Source: Comamonadaceae bacterium
GTDB lineage: Bacteria > Pseudomonadota > Gammaproteobacteria > Burkholderiales > Burkholderiaceae_C
Assembly (NCBI GenBank): GCA_947454955.1
Contig: CANGLW010000017.1
Span: 1 to 56,862, forward strand
Length of the DNA stretch: 56,862 bases
Reading direction: 5' to 3'
A model generated the notes under the pieces. It made no database searches, was not told the DNA's origin, and saw only the letters and a program-made list of their open reading frames with translations. The translations under genes and the position numbers were made by a program. Position 1 is the first letter of the stretch. Every line of letters begins with the position of its first letter. Below, piece after piece: positions 33,124-41,505 of the stretch.

Positions 33124-34128
33124 ATGCACCCCGCCCCATCCAGCCCAAGCGCAATAGCGCCCCAACGCGTGTTCATGTTGGGGGCCACGGGGACGATTGG
33201 CCAAGCCACGCTCAAAGCGCTGTTACGGCATGGCCATGAGGTGGTGTGCTTCAGCCGACAAAAGAGCCAAGCCGCGCAAGAGCAAGAACAAGTAGCGGGC
33301 GTGACCTGGCGCTATGGTGATGTGAACAAGCCAAGTGATGTGGCCAGTCTAGGCTTCCAAGGCGAGCACTTTGATGTGGTGGTGTCTTGCATGGCTTCAC
33401 GCACCGGCGCACCGGCGGATGCCTGGGCCATAGACCACCAGGCGCACCTGAACGTGTTGCAAGCCGCGCAGGCTGCGGGCGTACAGCACTTTGTGTTGCT
33501 CTCAGCCATCTGTGTGCAAAAGCCTCTGCTGGCGTTTCAGCATGCCAAGCTGGCGTTTGAGCAAGCACTGATGGCCTCGGGTTTGCGTTATTCCATCGTG
33601 CGGCCCACTGCGTTTTTCAAATCACTCAGCGGGCAAATACAACGGCTGCGCCAAGGCAAACCTTTTTTGTTGTTTGGCCATGGTGAGCTGACCGCCTGCA
33701 AACCGATTTCTGATGACGATCTGGGGGACTACCTGGCAGGCTGCATCAACGACTCCGCGCGCCACAACCAGGTGTTGCCCATCGGTGGCCCCGGCCCGGC
33801 CATCACGCCCCTGGCACAAGGGCAGATGCTGTTTGACTTGTTGGGCCAGCCACCCAAGTTCAAGCGGGTGCCAGTGGGTTTGTTTGATGTCATCATCGCT
33901 GTGCTGAGCACCCTGGGGAGTGTGGTGCCAACGTTATTGGCTAAGGCAGAGCTGGCCCGCATCGGCCGCTACTACGCCACCGAATCCATGCTGGTGCTCA
34001 ACCCCAACACCGGCCTGTACGACGAAGCCCTGACGCCATCGCATGGGCACACCACGTTGCGCGACCACTACGCCCAGTTGATCCAGCAAGACCAGTCGGT
34101 CAACCTGGGTGACCACGCGGTGTTTTAA
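33124..34128 (+). CDS. bciA: Divinyl (proto)chlorophyllide 8-vinyl reductase, BciA-like
   Basis: BciA reduces the C8 vinyl group of divinyl chlorophyllide with NADPH in bacteriochlorophyll and chlorophyll synthesis. The 334-residue protein is an atypical short-chain reductase: nucleotide-binding VFMLGATGTIGQATLKALLR (residues 16-35), VVVSCMASRTG, HFVLLSAICVQKPLLAFQHAK and RPTAFFKSLSGQ. The BciA-like C-terminus contains YYATESMLVLNPNTGLYDE and TLRDHY. No other pigment gene lies in the window. I see no clear ribosome site before the ATG; an ATG at 33175 would cut into the nucleotide-binding motif. A relative with another substrate is possible. Confidence 0.72.
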   Translation: MHPAPSSPSAIAPQRVFMLGATGTIGQATLKALLRHGHEVVCFSRQKSQAAQEQEQVAGVTWRYGDVNKPSDVASLGFQGEHFDVVVSCMASRTGAPADAWAIDHQAHLNVLQAAQAAGVQHFVLLSAICVQKPLLAFQHAKLAFEQALMASGLRYSIVRPTAFFKSLSGQIQRLRQGKPFLLFGHGELTACKPISDDDLGDYLAGCINDSARHNQVLPIGGPGPAITPLAQGQMLFDLLGQPPKFKRVPVGLFDVIIAVLSTLGSVVPTLLAKAELARIGRYYATESMLVLNPNTGLYDEALTPSHGHTTLRDHYAQLIQQDQSVNLGDHAVF

Positions 34129-34163
34129 CTGGCCTTCATTTCCTGGAAATTGGCCCGATAAAA

Positions 34164-34191
34164 CATCGTGGGCCTGCGTTGAGGCCCGATG
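34164..34191 (+). other. Hairpin downstream of the bciA-like gene
   Basis: CATCG-T-GGGCCT (34164-34175) pairs with AGGCCCGATG (34182-34191) with one bulged base and a six-base loop. There is no T tract after it, so it is more likely an RNA structure in the leader of the small gene at 34206 or a Rho-independent remnant than a strong terminator. Confidence 0.35.
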
Positions 34192-34205
34192 TCAGGGGGC
34201 ACGAC

Positions 34206-34391
34206 ATGATCATCCAGGCTTTGGTGCAGGCGTCGCTGTGGGGTCGGGGGCGGCGTCAACTTGCAACCACGCCCAAGCAGACCCGACGCATCACACCCCA
34301 TTCAGAAGACAAAGCCCTGCTGTTGCTGGGCCTGGTGATGTTCCTGGGTGCGTCTTGCTTGTTGACCTGGGTGTTGCTGCTGTTCTATTGA
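34206..34391 (+). CDS. Small single-span membrane protein
   Basis: A 61-residue frame with a basic N-terminal half (WGRGRRQLATTPKQTRR) and a C-terminal membrane helix (ALLLLGLVMFLGASCLLTWVLLLFY). A purine-rich GGGGG site precedes the ATG. It resembles the small protein at 16279 in layout: basic start, one helix, very short tail. The stop overlaps the stop of the convergent MFS gene by a few bases. No family is recognised. Confidence 0.45.
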   Translation: MIIQALVQASLWGRGRRQLATTPKQTRRITPHSEDKALLLLGLVMFLGASCLLTWVLLLFY

Positions 34392-35629
34392 GCCGCAAGC
34401 GCTGGGGGCTTAGGCTGGCGAATGCGCCAATACAGCACACACACAATCGTGAGGTTCAAGAGATTCCAGGCCGTGCCGTTCATGAAGGCGGCCTTGTAAC
34501 TGCCTGTGACATCGAAGATCCAGCCCGACATCCAGCCCCCCAGGGCCATGCCCAAGAGCGAGGCCATGATGACCGAACCCACCCGAGCACCGGCTTCGTT
34601 CAAGGCAAAGTACTCACGGATGATGATGGCGTAAGACGGCACAATGCCACCCTGAAACAGGCCGAACAAGGCCGAGATGATGTAGAGCGGCACCAAGCCG
34701 TCCACCGGTAAAAACAGCAACAAGGCCAAGCCTTGCAAGGCCGAGCCCAACAGCAAGGTGCGTATGCCGCCTATGCGGTCGCAGATGACGCCTGAGACCA
34801 AGCGACTCACAATGCCACAGGCCAGCATGAGCGAAAGCATTTCAGCACCACGCGCTGCGCCATAACCCAGGTCGCTGCAATAGGCCACGATGTGGACCTG
34901 CGGCATGGCCATGGCCACACAACAGGCCACGGCGGCCACACACAACAAAAATTGCGCCACCGCCGGGTGCATGCCAAAGGGCCGGCTGCGGTCCACCGCT
35001 ACTTCACCCAAAGCGGCGGGTGTGTCGGCGACCAGTGGCGGGCGCTGGCGCATGTACATCGACAACACCAACATGCCCACACCGCAAATCAAGCCGAGGA
35101 TGATGTAGGTCTGCCGCCAACCGATGGTCTCAATGCCGTGCTGCACCAAGGGCGGCCACATGGCCCCGGCGATGTAATTGCCACTGGCACAAATGGCCAC
35201 CGCAATGCCGCGGCGTTTGTTCCACCACAGCGCGGTGTCAGCCAACAGCGGTGCAAAAGTCGCTGAACTGCCCAGCAAGCCCATGACCGCATGGGCCAGG
35301 CCAAAGAGCCAAATGTTGGGCGAAAACCCTGCGCCTACAAAACCAGCTGTGACTGCGAGCGCGCCGCACCACAGCACAGGGGTGAGGCCATAGCGGTCGG
35401 CCAAGCGGCCCGTCCATAAACCACCCAGCCCCAGGCAAATCATCATCAAGGTGTAGGGCATGGAGGCATCGGCCCGGCTGATGCCGAACTCGGTTTGCAC
35501 AGCAGGCAACACCACCGACACCACATACATGCTGCTGTTGCCCAGCACCACCAGGCCCAGGCTCACCAACAAACGTATGGCGGCCAGGCGCGAATCAACG
35601 ACCGATGGGTCGGCAGGACGGTTCAACAT
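34385..35629 (-). CDS. MFS transporter
   Basis: A 414-residue major facilitator with twelve hydrophobic segments and the loop motif GRLADRYGLTPV between helices 2 and 3. It is last of three genes transcribed leftward (carboxymuconolactone-decarboxylase-like, dienelactone-hydrolase-like, MFS), starting only six bases after the hydrolase stop. The company of aromatic-acid-type enzymes suggests uptake of an organic acid, but the substrate is not visible in the sequence. Confidence 0.9.
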   Translation of the reverse strand: MLNRPADPSVVDSRLAAIRLLVSLGLVVLGNSSMYVVSVVLPAVQTEFGISRADASMPYTLMMICLGLGGLWTGRLADRYGLTPVLWCGALAVTAGFVGAGFSPNIWLFGLAHAVMGLLGSSATFAPLLADTALWWNKRRGIAVAICASGNYIAGAMWPPLVQHGIETIGWRQTYIILGLICGVGMLVLSMYMRQRPPLVADTPAALGEVAVDRSRPFGMHPAVAQFLLCVAAVACCVAMAMPQVHIVAYCSDLGYGAARGAEMLSLMLACGIVSRLVSGVICDRIGGIRTLLLGSALQGLALLLFLPVDGLVPLYIISALFGLFQGGIVPSYAIIIREYFALNEAGARVGSVIMASLLGMALGGWMSGWIFDVTGSYKAAFMNGTAWNLLNLTIVCVLYWRIRQPKPPALAAQ

Positions 35630-35635
35630 GACAAC

Positions 35636-36370
35636 TTATCGGCGCAGGGTTCGGTCAAACAAATCAAACAAACGCTCCCAATGCCGCTCTGCTGAGGGCT
35701 GGTGGTACATGCCCACCCGCTGGGGAAAAGCAAAGCCGTGGTGCGCCTGGGGGTACCACTCCAACACATGCGGCGTGCTGGCCGCGTTGAGCGAGGCTTG
35801 CAGTTGCTCGATGTGCTCAGGGGGCGCCCACTTGTCAATCTCGGCGCAGGCAAAGTAGCTCTCGCACTTGATGTGAGGGGCCATCAGGTGCGGCGAGTCG
35901 GGGGCATCGGTGACCATGTTGGCGCCATGAATGCTGGCGATGCTGCGCAAGCGGTCAGGAAACTGCGCGGCGGCCCACATCACAAACGGGCCACTCATGC
36001 AGTACCCCACCATGCCCACCTTGTCGCGGTTGACGGCGGGCAGTTGATCAGCGTATTTCAGCAAGGCTTGCGTATCGGTGCGGGTGGTGTTGGCGTTGAG
36101 GCTGTGCATGTGCCCGAACATTTCGTCCATGGCCTCGGGTGTGCGTTCTTTGAGGTAGTAGTCACGGCTGCGGCGGTAATACAGGTTGGGCAGCATGACC
36201 ACATAACCCACCGTGGCCAGGCGACGCGCCATGTCATGCAGCTCTTCACGTTTGCCCGGGGCGTCCATGTAAAAGAGCACCAACGGGTGCGGCCCTTTGT
36301 CTTGCGGATGAACCACGAAGGTGTTCATCTGCCCATCGGGGGTGGTGATGTCGATGTGATGTTCAATCAT
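35636..36370 (-). CDS. Dienelactone hydrolase family protein
   Basis: This alpha/beta hydrolase group opens dienelactone and related lactones in aromatic degradation. The 244-residue product has the nucleophile elbow GYCMSGPF, with cysteine where most hydrolases have serine, as is normal for this family. The histidine lies in WYPQAHHGFAFPQ. I chose ATG 36370, which begins at the conserved start of the fold; a longer frame to 36424 would run into the upstream gene. It is in an operon with the genes at 36375 and 34385. Confidence 0.87.
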   Translation of the reverse strand: MIEHHIDITTPDGQMNTFVVHPQDKGPHPLVLFYMDAPGKREELHDMARRLATVGYVVMLPNLYYRRSRDYYLKERTPEAMDEMFGHMHSLNANTTRTDTQALLKYADQLPAVNRDKVGMVGYCMSGPFVMWAAAQFPDRLRSIASIHGANMVTDAPDSPHLMAPHIKCESYFACAEIDKWAPPEHIEQLQASLNAASTPHVLEWYPQAHHGFAFPQRVGMYHQPSAERHWERLFDLFDRTLRR

Positions 36371-36374
36371 GCAT

Positions 36375-37046
36375 TCATTCCAGCGGTGGTTTGGCGCCAT
36401 TGGGGATGGGCGTGCGGTCCACATTGAGCACCATGGCCACCAAGGTGTAGTAACCCGTCACGCCGATGAGGTCCATCACCCCGCGCTCACCAAATGCTGA
36501 CACAGCAGCTGCGTAAGTGGCGTCGCTCACGCGACGTTGTTGCAGCAACTCGGTGCAAAAGTTGTAGACCAGCACCTCATCAGCCTGCATGGTTTTGGGC
36601 CGCTCTTTGCGGGCCAGGTCAGCGGCCACATCTGGCGACAAGCCCGCTTGCAAGGCCAAGCGGTGGTGGGCATGCCATTCGTACTGCGCGGTCCAGTCGC
36701 GCGCCACGATCAATATCGCGAATTCAGTCAGCCGCGCACCCAAGCTGCTTTTGAAGCGGATGTAGGTGCCCACCTGTTGCAAAGGCTCACCCAATTCAGG
36801 ACTGCGCAAAAACACATTGAAAGGGCTGCCCAGCGAGCCGTTGCTGCTGTTGGCAGCTGAACCGGCCACACTGGCGCGCGGCCCAGAGCTGATGCTTTTC
36901 ACGAGTGCCTGCTGCGCCTCGGTCATCTCGGAGGGCTGCAAAATTTTGAAGCGTCGTTCAGACTCTTGGGCAAACGCCGACACACTGACCAAGGCCAAAG
37001 CGGAAATTATTTTTTTCAAGGCCGATGTGTTCCAACAATTCTGCAT
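36375..37046 (-). CDS. Secreted carboxymuconolactone decarboxylase (AhpD-like) family protein
   Basis: The 223-residue protein has a signal peptide (LKKIISALALVSVSAFAQE) and one carboxymuconolactone-decarboxylase fold: LTEFAILIVARDWTAQYEW, then HHRLALQAGLSPDVAADLA. The CxxC pair of AhpD peroxidases is absent. Export of such an enzyme is less usual, since most family members are cytoplasmic. It has a GGAG ribosome site and is first of a three-gene leftward operon. The reaction is unknown. Confidence 0.82.
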   Translation of the reverse strand: MQNCWNTSALKKIISALALVSVSAFAQESERRFKILQPSEMTEAQQALVKSISSGPRASVAGSAANSSNGSLGSPFNVFLRSPELGEPLQQVGTYIRFKSSLGARLTEFAILIVARDWTAQYEWHAHHRLALQAGLSPDVAADLARKERPKTMQADEVLVYNFCTELLQQRRVSDATYAAAVSAFGERGVMDLIGVTGYYTLVAMVLNVDRTPIPNGAKPPLE

Positions 37047-37076
37047 CCCAGTCTCCGCTTGGTGTTCGTCATCTCG

Positions 37077-37086
37077 CCCGATCGGG
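37077..37086. promoter_or_regulatory. Palindrome CCCGATCGGG between divergent operons
   Basis: A perfect ten-base palindrome in the ~157-base gap between the leftward operon (from 37046) and the rightward catabolic cluster (from 37204). It is a candidate operator for both. No regulator gene lies beside it. Confidence 0.3.
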
Positions 37087-37203
37087 TTTCAACAGTTGAG
37101 TCTAGGGCCAGCCCCGTTTCACGCGGACTCGGGTATCACCTGATAGCCCTGGACAGAACCCCCTCACAGAATGACAAAGTTGGCCACTTTCCGCTTGGTG
37201 TGT

Positions 37204-38181
37204 ATGAATAGAAAACAGTTTTTGTCGGCGCTTGGCGCCGCCATGTTGGCCCCGCATGGTTCGGCCTTCGCGCAGGCCGCCAACTGGCCCAGCAAACCCA
37301 TCCGCATCATCGTGCCCTTTGCCCCAGGCGGTAATGTGGATGTGACAGCCCGCGTGGTGGGCACCGCCATGGGCCGGGTGCTCAACCAAAGCGTGATTGT
37401 GGAGAACAAGGTGGGAGCTGGCGGCAAAATTGGCGCAGAAGCGGCCATGAAGTCACCACCTGATGGCTACACCTTGATGATGGGCTCGAACAGCTCACTC
37501 AGCGTGGCCCCCAACCTCTACAAAGACTGGCCTTACGACCCCAACACCGGCATCGCCCCGGTGAGCTACCTGGCCGCCGTGCCCTTTGTGCTGGTGATTC
37601 GCCCCGGCCTTGGCCCTAAAAACCTCACAGAACTGATTGCCCTGGCACGCCAAAAACCCGATGGTCTGACCATGGCCTCGGCGGGCAACGGCACCTCCAA
37701 CCACCTGGTGGGGGAATATTTTCAAGCGTTGACCGGCACGCAGTTCTTGCATGTGCCCTTCAAAGGCGCTGGCCCAGCTTTGCAAGAAGTGGTGGCGGGT
37801 CGGGTGGATGTGCTGTTTGACCAAGTGAGTTCATCGTCAGCCTTCATCGAGCAAGGCCGTGTGACGCCTTTGGCGGTGTCGTCGACCGAGCGCTGGAAGT
37901 CTTTGCCGCAAACACCGACCTTCATCGAATCGGGCTTGTCTAAATTTGCCATCACCAACTTCACCGGCCTGGTCGCCCCTGTGGGCACACCTCAAGAGGT
38001 GATTGGCATTTTGCAGCGTGCCGCGGCGACCGCCCTTCAAGACGAGGCTGTGAAAAAAAGCTTTGCTAGCATGGGCGTGCAAGCGGTGGGTGAAGGCCCG
38101 GCCCAGTTCAGCCAGCTGATTCGTGAAGACCTGCAACGTTGGGCCGCGCTCATCCGGGACAAGGGCATCAAGCTCGATTAA
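37204..38181 (+). CDS. Tripartite tricarboxylate-type solute receptor (Bug/TctC family)
   Basis: Bug proteins are periplasmic high-affinity binders of organic acids, expanded in Burkholderiales. The 325-residue protein begins with a signal peptide (MNRKQFLSALGAAMLAPHGS, cleaved near AFAQA). It has the family motifs WPSKPIRIIVPFAPGGNVDV and ENKVGAGGKIGAEAAMKSPP. I prefer ATG 37204 because it starts the signal; an ATG at 37171 is in frame. It heads a catabolic gene set and no TctA/TctB membrane subunit is present. Confidence 0.9.
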   Translation: MNRKQFLSALGAAMLAPHGSAFAQAANWPSKPIRIIVPFAPGGNVDVTARVVGTAMGRVLNQSVIVENKVGAGGKIGAEAAMKSPPDGYTLMMGSNSSLSVAPNLYKDWPYDPNTGIAPVSYLAAVPFVLVIRPGLGPKNLTELIALARQKPDGLTMASAGNGTSNHLVGEYFQALTGTQFLHVPFKGAGPALQEVVAGRVDVLFDQVSSSSAFIEQGRVTPLAVSSTERWKSLPQTPTFIESGLSKFAITNFTGLVAPVGTPQEVIGILQRAAATALQDEAVKKSFASMGVQAVGEGPAQFSQLIREDLQRWAALIRDKGIKLD

Positions 38182-38218
38182 GCATGTGATGGGCCGCAGG
38201 GCCTGAGAAAGACAGAAC

Positions 38219-38920
38219 GTGAATTGGCAAACCAAGTTGGGCATCATCGTGCCGTCGTGGAACACCGTGATGGAGTACGAGTTTCAGCGCATGGCTGGCC
38301 CCAGTACCTCGGTGCACTCGCAGCGCATCAAACACACCGACGATTCTGAGAAAAGCTTGTTGTGGCTCAGCACCCAAGCACCCGATGCAGCCACCCTGCT
38401 CTCGCATGCCAAGGTGCACGCCATCTGCCACGGCTGCACCGCCAGCGGTTTTTTGAAAACACCGCAAGAAGACCTGGCGCAAGCCCAAGAACTCACCGAA
38501 CTCACCGGCATACCTTGCGTGACCTCAGCATCGTCGATCGCGGGTGCCATCAAAGCCTTGGGCGCGCGCAAGATCAGTGTGGCCTCGCCTTACGAGCCCT
38601 GGCTCAATGAGCGCGTGAAGCTTTATCTGGAGCAAGCCGGGTTTGAAGTTTTGGCCATTGCAGGCTTGGGCACCCAGGCGCATGGCAGCATTTCCGCACC
38701 GGTCATCAAAGCCCTGGCGCATGAGGTGATGCGCGAAGAGACCGAGGCCCTGTTCATCAGTTGCTCGAACTTCCGCACCTTAGCGCTCATCACCGAGCTG
38801 GAACAAGAAACCGGTCGGCCCGTGGTCACGAGCAACCAGGCCTCAATGTGGGGCACGTTGCGCAGCATCGGTGACCAACGCGAGGTAGAAGGCGCAGGTC
38901 ATCTGTTCAAGCAGGCATGA
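38219..38920 (+). CDS. Maleate isomerase / arylmalonate decarboxylase-like protein
   Basis: The 233-residue product belongs to the Asp/Glu racemase superfamily, whose members isomerise, racemise or decarboxylate small dicarboxylic acids with a pair of active-site cysteines. Both are present: CHGCTASG (first half) and ISCSNFRT (second half). The start LGIIVPSWNTVMEYEF is typical of the maleate cis-trans isomerase branch. The start codon is GTG. Its place between two Bug receptors and before a lactonase and an aldolase suggests a dicarboxylate intermediate. Confidence 0.85.
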   Translation: MNWQTKLGIIVPSWNTVMEYEFQRMAGPSTSVHSQRIKHTDDSEKSLLWLSTQAPDAATLLSHAKVHAICHGCTASGFLKTPQEDLAQAQELTELTGIPCVTSASSIAGAIKALGARKISVASPYEPWLNERVKLYLEQAGFEVLAIAGLGTQAHGSISAPVIKALAHEVMREETEALFISCSNFRTLALITELEQETGRPVVTSNQASMWGTLRSIGDQREVEGAGHLFKQA

Positions 38921-38939
38921 GCCTCAAACTGGAGTGTTT

Positions 38940-39902
38940 ATGAAGCGACGTCTCATCTTTGCGGCCTTGGCCACCGCCTTGTGCTTGCCTGTGGTGCAGG
39001 CCCAGGACTACCCCAACAAACCCATCCGGATCGTGGTGCCCTTCCCTGCAGGCGGCACCACCGACATCATCACCCGAGCCGTTGCGCAAAAGTTGTCGGA
39101 AGAATTCAAACAGCCCGTGATTGTGGACAACCGCCCCGGCGGTGGTGCCAACATTGGGGCGGACCACGCGGTGCGCTCAGCACCTGATGGCTACACCTTG
39201 CTGATGGCATCGACTGCACACAGCATCAACGCCACGCTCTACCCCAAGATGACCTATGACCCGGTGAAAGACTTCACCCCGATCACCATGGTGGCGGAAA
39301 CTGCGCAGGTCTTGGTGGTCCACCCATCGGTGCCCGCGAACAATGTGCGTGAGCTGATCGCCTACCTCAAAGCAGCCCCTAACCCGGTGAGCTACAGCTC
39401 TGCAGGCAATGGCAGCCAGCCGCACTTGTCCACCGAGCTCTTCAAAATGATGAGCAACACCCCCATGCTGCACGTGCCCTACAAGGGTGGGCCGCAAGCC
39501 ATGACCGACTTGATTGCCGGTCATGTGCAGGTGTCCTTGGCCACGGCGCCATCTGCCGTGCAGAACGTCAAAACCGGTAAGGTCAAAGCCCTGGGTGTGA
39601 GCACCAAGCACCGCATTCCGGCCCTGCCCGATGTGCCTACCATTGCAGAATCAGGCCTGCCCGGTTATGAAGCTTCTGGTTACTTTGGTTTGGTCGGGCC
39701 ACCTCAACTGCCCGCTACCATCGTGAACAAAATCAACGCCGCTGTGGTGAAAATTGTGCGTGAGCCGGCCATGAGCAAATACTTGAGCGAACAAGGGGCA
39801 GACCCGATCACCAGCACACCCGCTGAGTACGGCAGCTTGATCAAAGATGAGGTTGAGAAATGGGGCAAAGTTGTGAAAGCCACAGGAGCACAAATTGACT
39901 GA
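38940..39902 (+). CDS. Bug/TctC family solute receptor
   Basis: A 320-residue periplasmic binder with signal peptide (MKRRLIFAALATALCLPVVQ, cleaved after AQ). It carries the motifs YPNKPIRIVVPFPAGGTTDI and VDNRPGGGANIGADHAVRSA. ATG 38940 has GGAG five bases upstream; a GTG at 38934 is also in frame. It is the second such receptor in the same gene set and overlaps the start of the lactonase gene by eight bases, so receptor and enzyme are translationally coupled. Confidence 0.92.
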   Translation: MKRRLIFAALATALCLPVVQAQDYPNKPIRIVVPFPAGGTTDIITRAVAQKLSEEFKQPVIVDNRPGGGANIGADHAVRSAPDGYTLLMASTAHSINATLYPKMTYDPVKDFTPITMVAETAQVLVVHPSVPANNVRELIAYLKAAPNPVSYSSAGNGSQPHLSTELFKMMSNTPMLHVPYKGGPQAMTDLIAGHVQVSLATAPSAVQNVKTGKVKALGVSTKHRIPALPDVPTIAESGLPGYEASGYFGLVGPPQLPATIVNKINAAVVKIVREPAMSKYLSEQGADPITSTPAEYGSLIKDEVEKWGKVVKATGAQID

Positions 39903-40779
39903 GTTGCAGAAGAACCTGCCTGAGTGCGTCCCGCACGACCCGCACCCCAAACGCCCCCGAAGCGCGCCCCCTGCCCTGGCTTGCGATGTGCACGCCCATG
40001 TGTGCGGCCCGCGTGATCTGTTTCCCCTGGTGGAGAACCGCCTCTACAACCCACCCGAGGCGTCGGTGGCTGAGTATGTCGAGATGCTCGACACCTTAGG
40101 TCTGGCGCGTGGCGTGTTGGTGCAACCCAGTGTGTATGGCACCGACAACCGCGCCATGCTGGAGGCCCTGGCGGCCTACCCCGACAGATTACGAGGCGTG
40201 GCGGTCTTGCCCTTTGATGTGCCCATGGCAGAGATTGAGCGCTTGCATACCCTGGGTGTGCGGGGTGTGCGCAGCAACATTGTGGATTTGCAAACCGGCA
40301 AAGGCCAACTGCCCGTGGCGGGCTTGAAGCAACTGGCGGACAAGATCAAGCCCTTGGGTTGGCACATCGAGTTCTTGATGCATGTGAACGAGTTCCCTGA
40401 CCTTGATGTGCAGCTCAAAAGTCTGGACGTGCCCTTGGTGTTTGGGCACCTGGGTTATGTGCCTACCCAACAAGGCTGGACTGAGGGCTTTGAAGCTTTG
40501 CTGCGCATGGCCAAAGCGGGGCAAGCCTGGATCAAACTCACCGCACCGTATCGCCTGACACCCGAGGCCTACCCCTACCCCACGGTGAACCCGGCCGCGC
40601 AGCGTTTGATGGATGAGGTGCCGCACTGCCTGATGTGGGGCAGTGACTGGCCACATGTGTTCATCAAGAGTGCCATGCCCAACGACGGTGACCTCTACAA
40701 CCTGTTTCTCGACTGGGTGAAAGACGAAAGCCTGTTACAGACCATCCTGGTGGACAATCCTGCCAAAATTTACTTTTAA
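39895..40779 (+). CDS. Amidohydrolase family lactonase (LigI / 2-pyrone-4,6-dicarboxylate hydrolase-like)
   Basis: The 294-residue enzyme has the amidohydrolase signature DVHAHVCGP, the segment LARGVLVQPSVYGTDNRAML that is characteristic of the LigI and sulfomuconolactone hydrolase branch, EFLMHVNEFPD, FGHLGYVPT and the late aspartate in WGSDWPH. LigI opens the lactone of 2-pyrone-4,6-dicarboxylate in protocatechuate and gallate degradation. The start is TTG with AGGAG six bases upstream. An aldolase follows, which would fit lactone opening followed by retro-aldol cleavage. Confidence 0.87.
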   Translation: MTELQKNLPECVPHDPHPKRPRSAPPALACDVHAHVCGPRDLFPLVENRLYNPPEASVAEYVEMLDTLGLARGVLVQPSVYGTDNRAMLEALAAYPDRLRGVAVLPFDVPMAEIERLHTLGVRGVRSNIVDLQTGKGQLPVAGLKQLADKIKPLGWHIEFLMHVNEFPDLDVQLKSLDVPLVFGHLGYVPTQQGWTEGFEALLRMAKAGQAWIKLTAPYRLTPEAYPYPTVNPAAQRLMDEVPHCLMWGSDWPHVFIKSAMPNDGDLYNLFLDWVKDESLLQTILVDNPAKIYF

Positions 40780-40782
40780 CTT

Positions 40783-41475
40783 ATGCCTCTGAACCCTAAC
40801 CAACAACGACTCAATGACGGCAAGGCCGTGATTGCTGTGAACACCGGGGGTCGCAACCCCGATGTGATGAACGCCTTGGCCAGCGCCGGGGCACATGTGG
40901 CCTTCATTGATTGCGAACGCACCGGCATAGGCCTGGACGCCGCAACCGATCTCATCCGCGCTGCACGTCTATCGGGCATGGCCGCGATGGTGCGCAGCTG
41001 GTCCAAAGACCCGTCGGTGCTGGTGCAGTACCTGGACAGGCAAGTGGATGGGCTGGTGGTGCCGCACATCAACACCGCACAAGACGCTGCCGATGTGGTC
41101 GAGCTGGTGCGCTACGCCTGTGGCGCGAAGGCCGCAGAAAAAACCGTGATTGTGCAAATTGAAACCGTTGAATCGGTGAAGAACCTCGATGCCATCATGG
41201 CCGTGCCTGGTGTGGACGCCTACCTGATTGGCCCTAATGACTTGGCCTACGACATGTGCGGCCAACGCGGCGCGAAAACGCCTGAGGTCATGGCCACTTT
41301 GGATGATTTGTGCAAGCGCCTCAAAGCGGCTGGCAAACGCTTTGGCATGCCCGCTGACTGGACGCAACTGCAAGCCTTCAGAGACTCGGGGGCTACATAC
41401 CTGTATTTCCCCATCGAGTGGCTGCTGACCAAAGCTGTGAAAGATTTATCGCAGGCTTTGGGCTCAGAACCCTGA
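40783..41475 (+). CDS. HpcH/HpaI family aldolase
   Basis: These class II aldolases cleave hydroxy-keto acids to pyruvate or oxaloacetate and an aldehyde or keto acid. The 230-residue protein shows the metal-binding glutamate in VIVQIETVESV, the aspartate in YLIGPNDLAYDM, the early segment HVAFIDCERTG and VDGLVVPHINTAQDA. It is three bases after the lactonase gene, so they are expressed together. Family members have relaxed substrate use, so the true substrate is open. Confidence 0.88.
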   Translation: MPLNPNQQRLNDGKAVIAVNTGGRNPDVMNALASAGAHVAFIDCERTGIGLDAATDLIRAARLSGMAAMVRSWSKDPSVLVQYLDRQVDGLVVPHINTAQDAADVVELVRYACGAKAAEKTVIVQIETVESVKNLDAIMAVPGVDAYLIGPNDLAYDMCGQRGAKTPEVMATLDDLCKRLKAAGKRFGMPADWTQLQAFRDSGATYLYFPIEWLLTKAVKDLSQALGSEP

Positions 41476-41505
41476 GATACATGACCTTCGCATAGGAGAT
41501 TTTTC

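Noticed and set aside
32724-34128. Part of a photosynthesis gene cluster
   Set aside because: Only the bciA-like gene fits; no bch, crt, puf or puh gene lies in the window.
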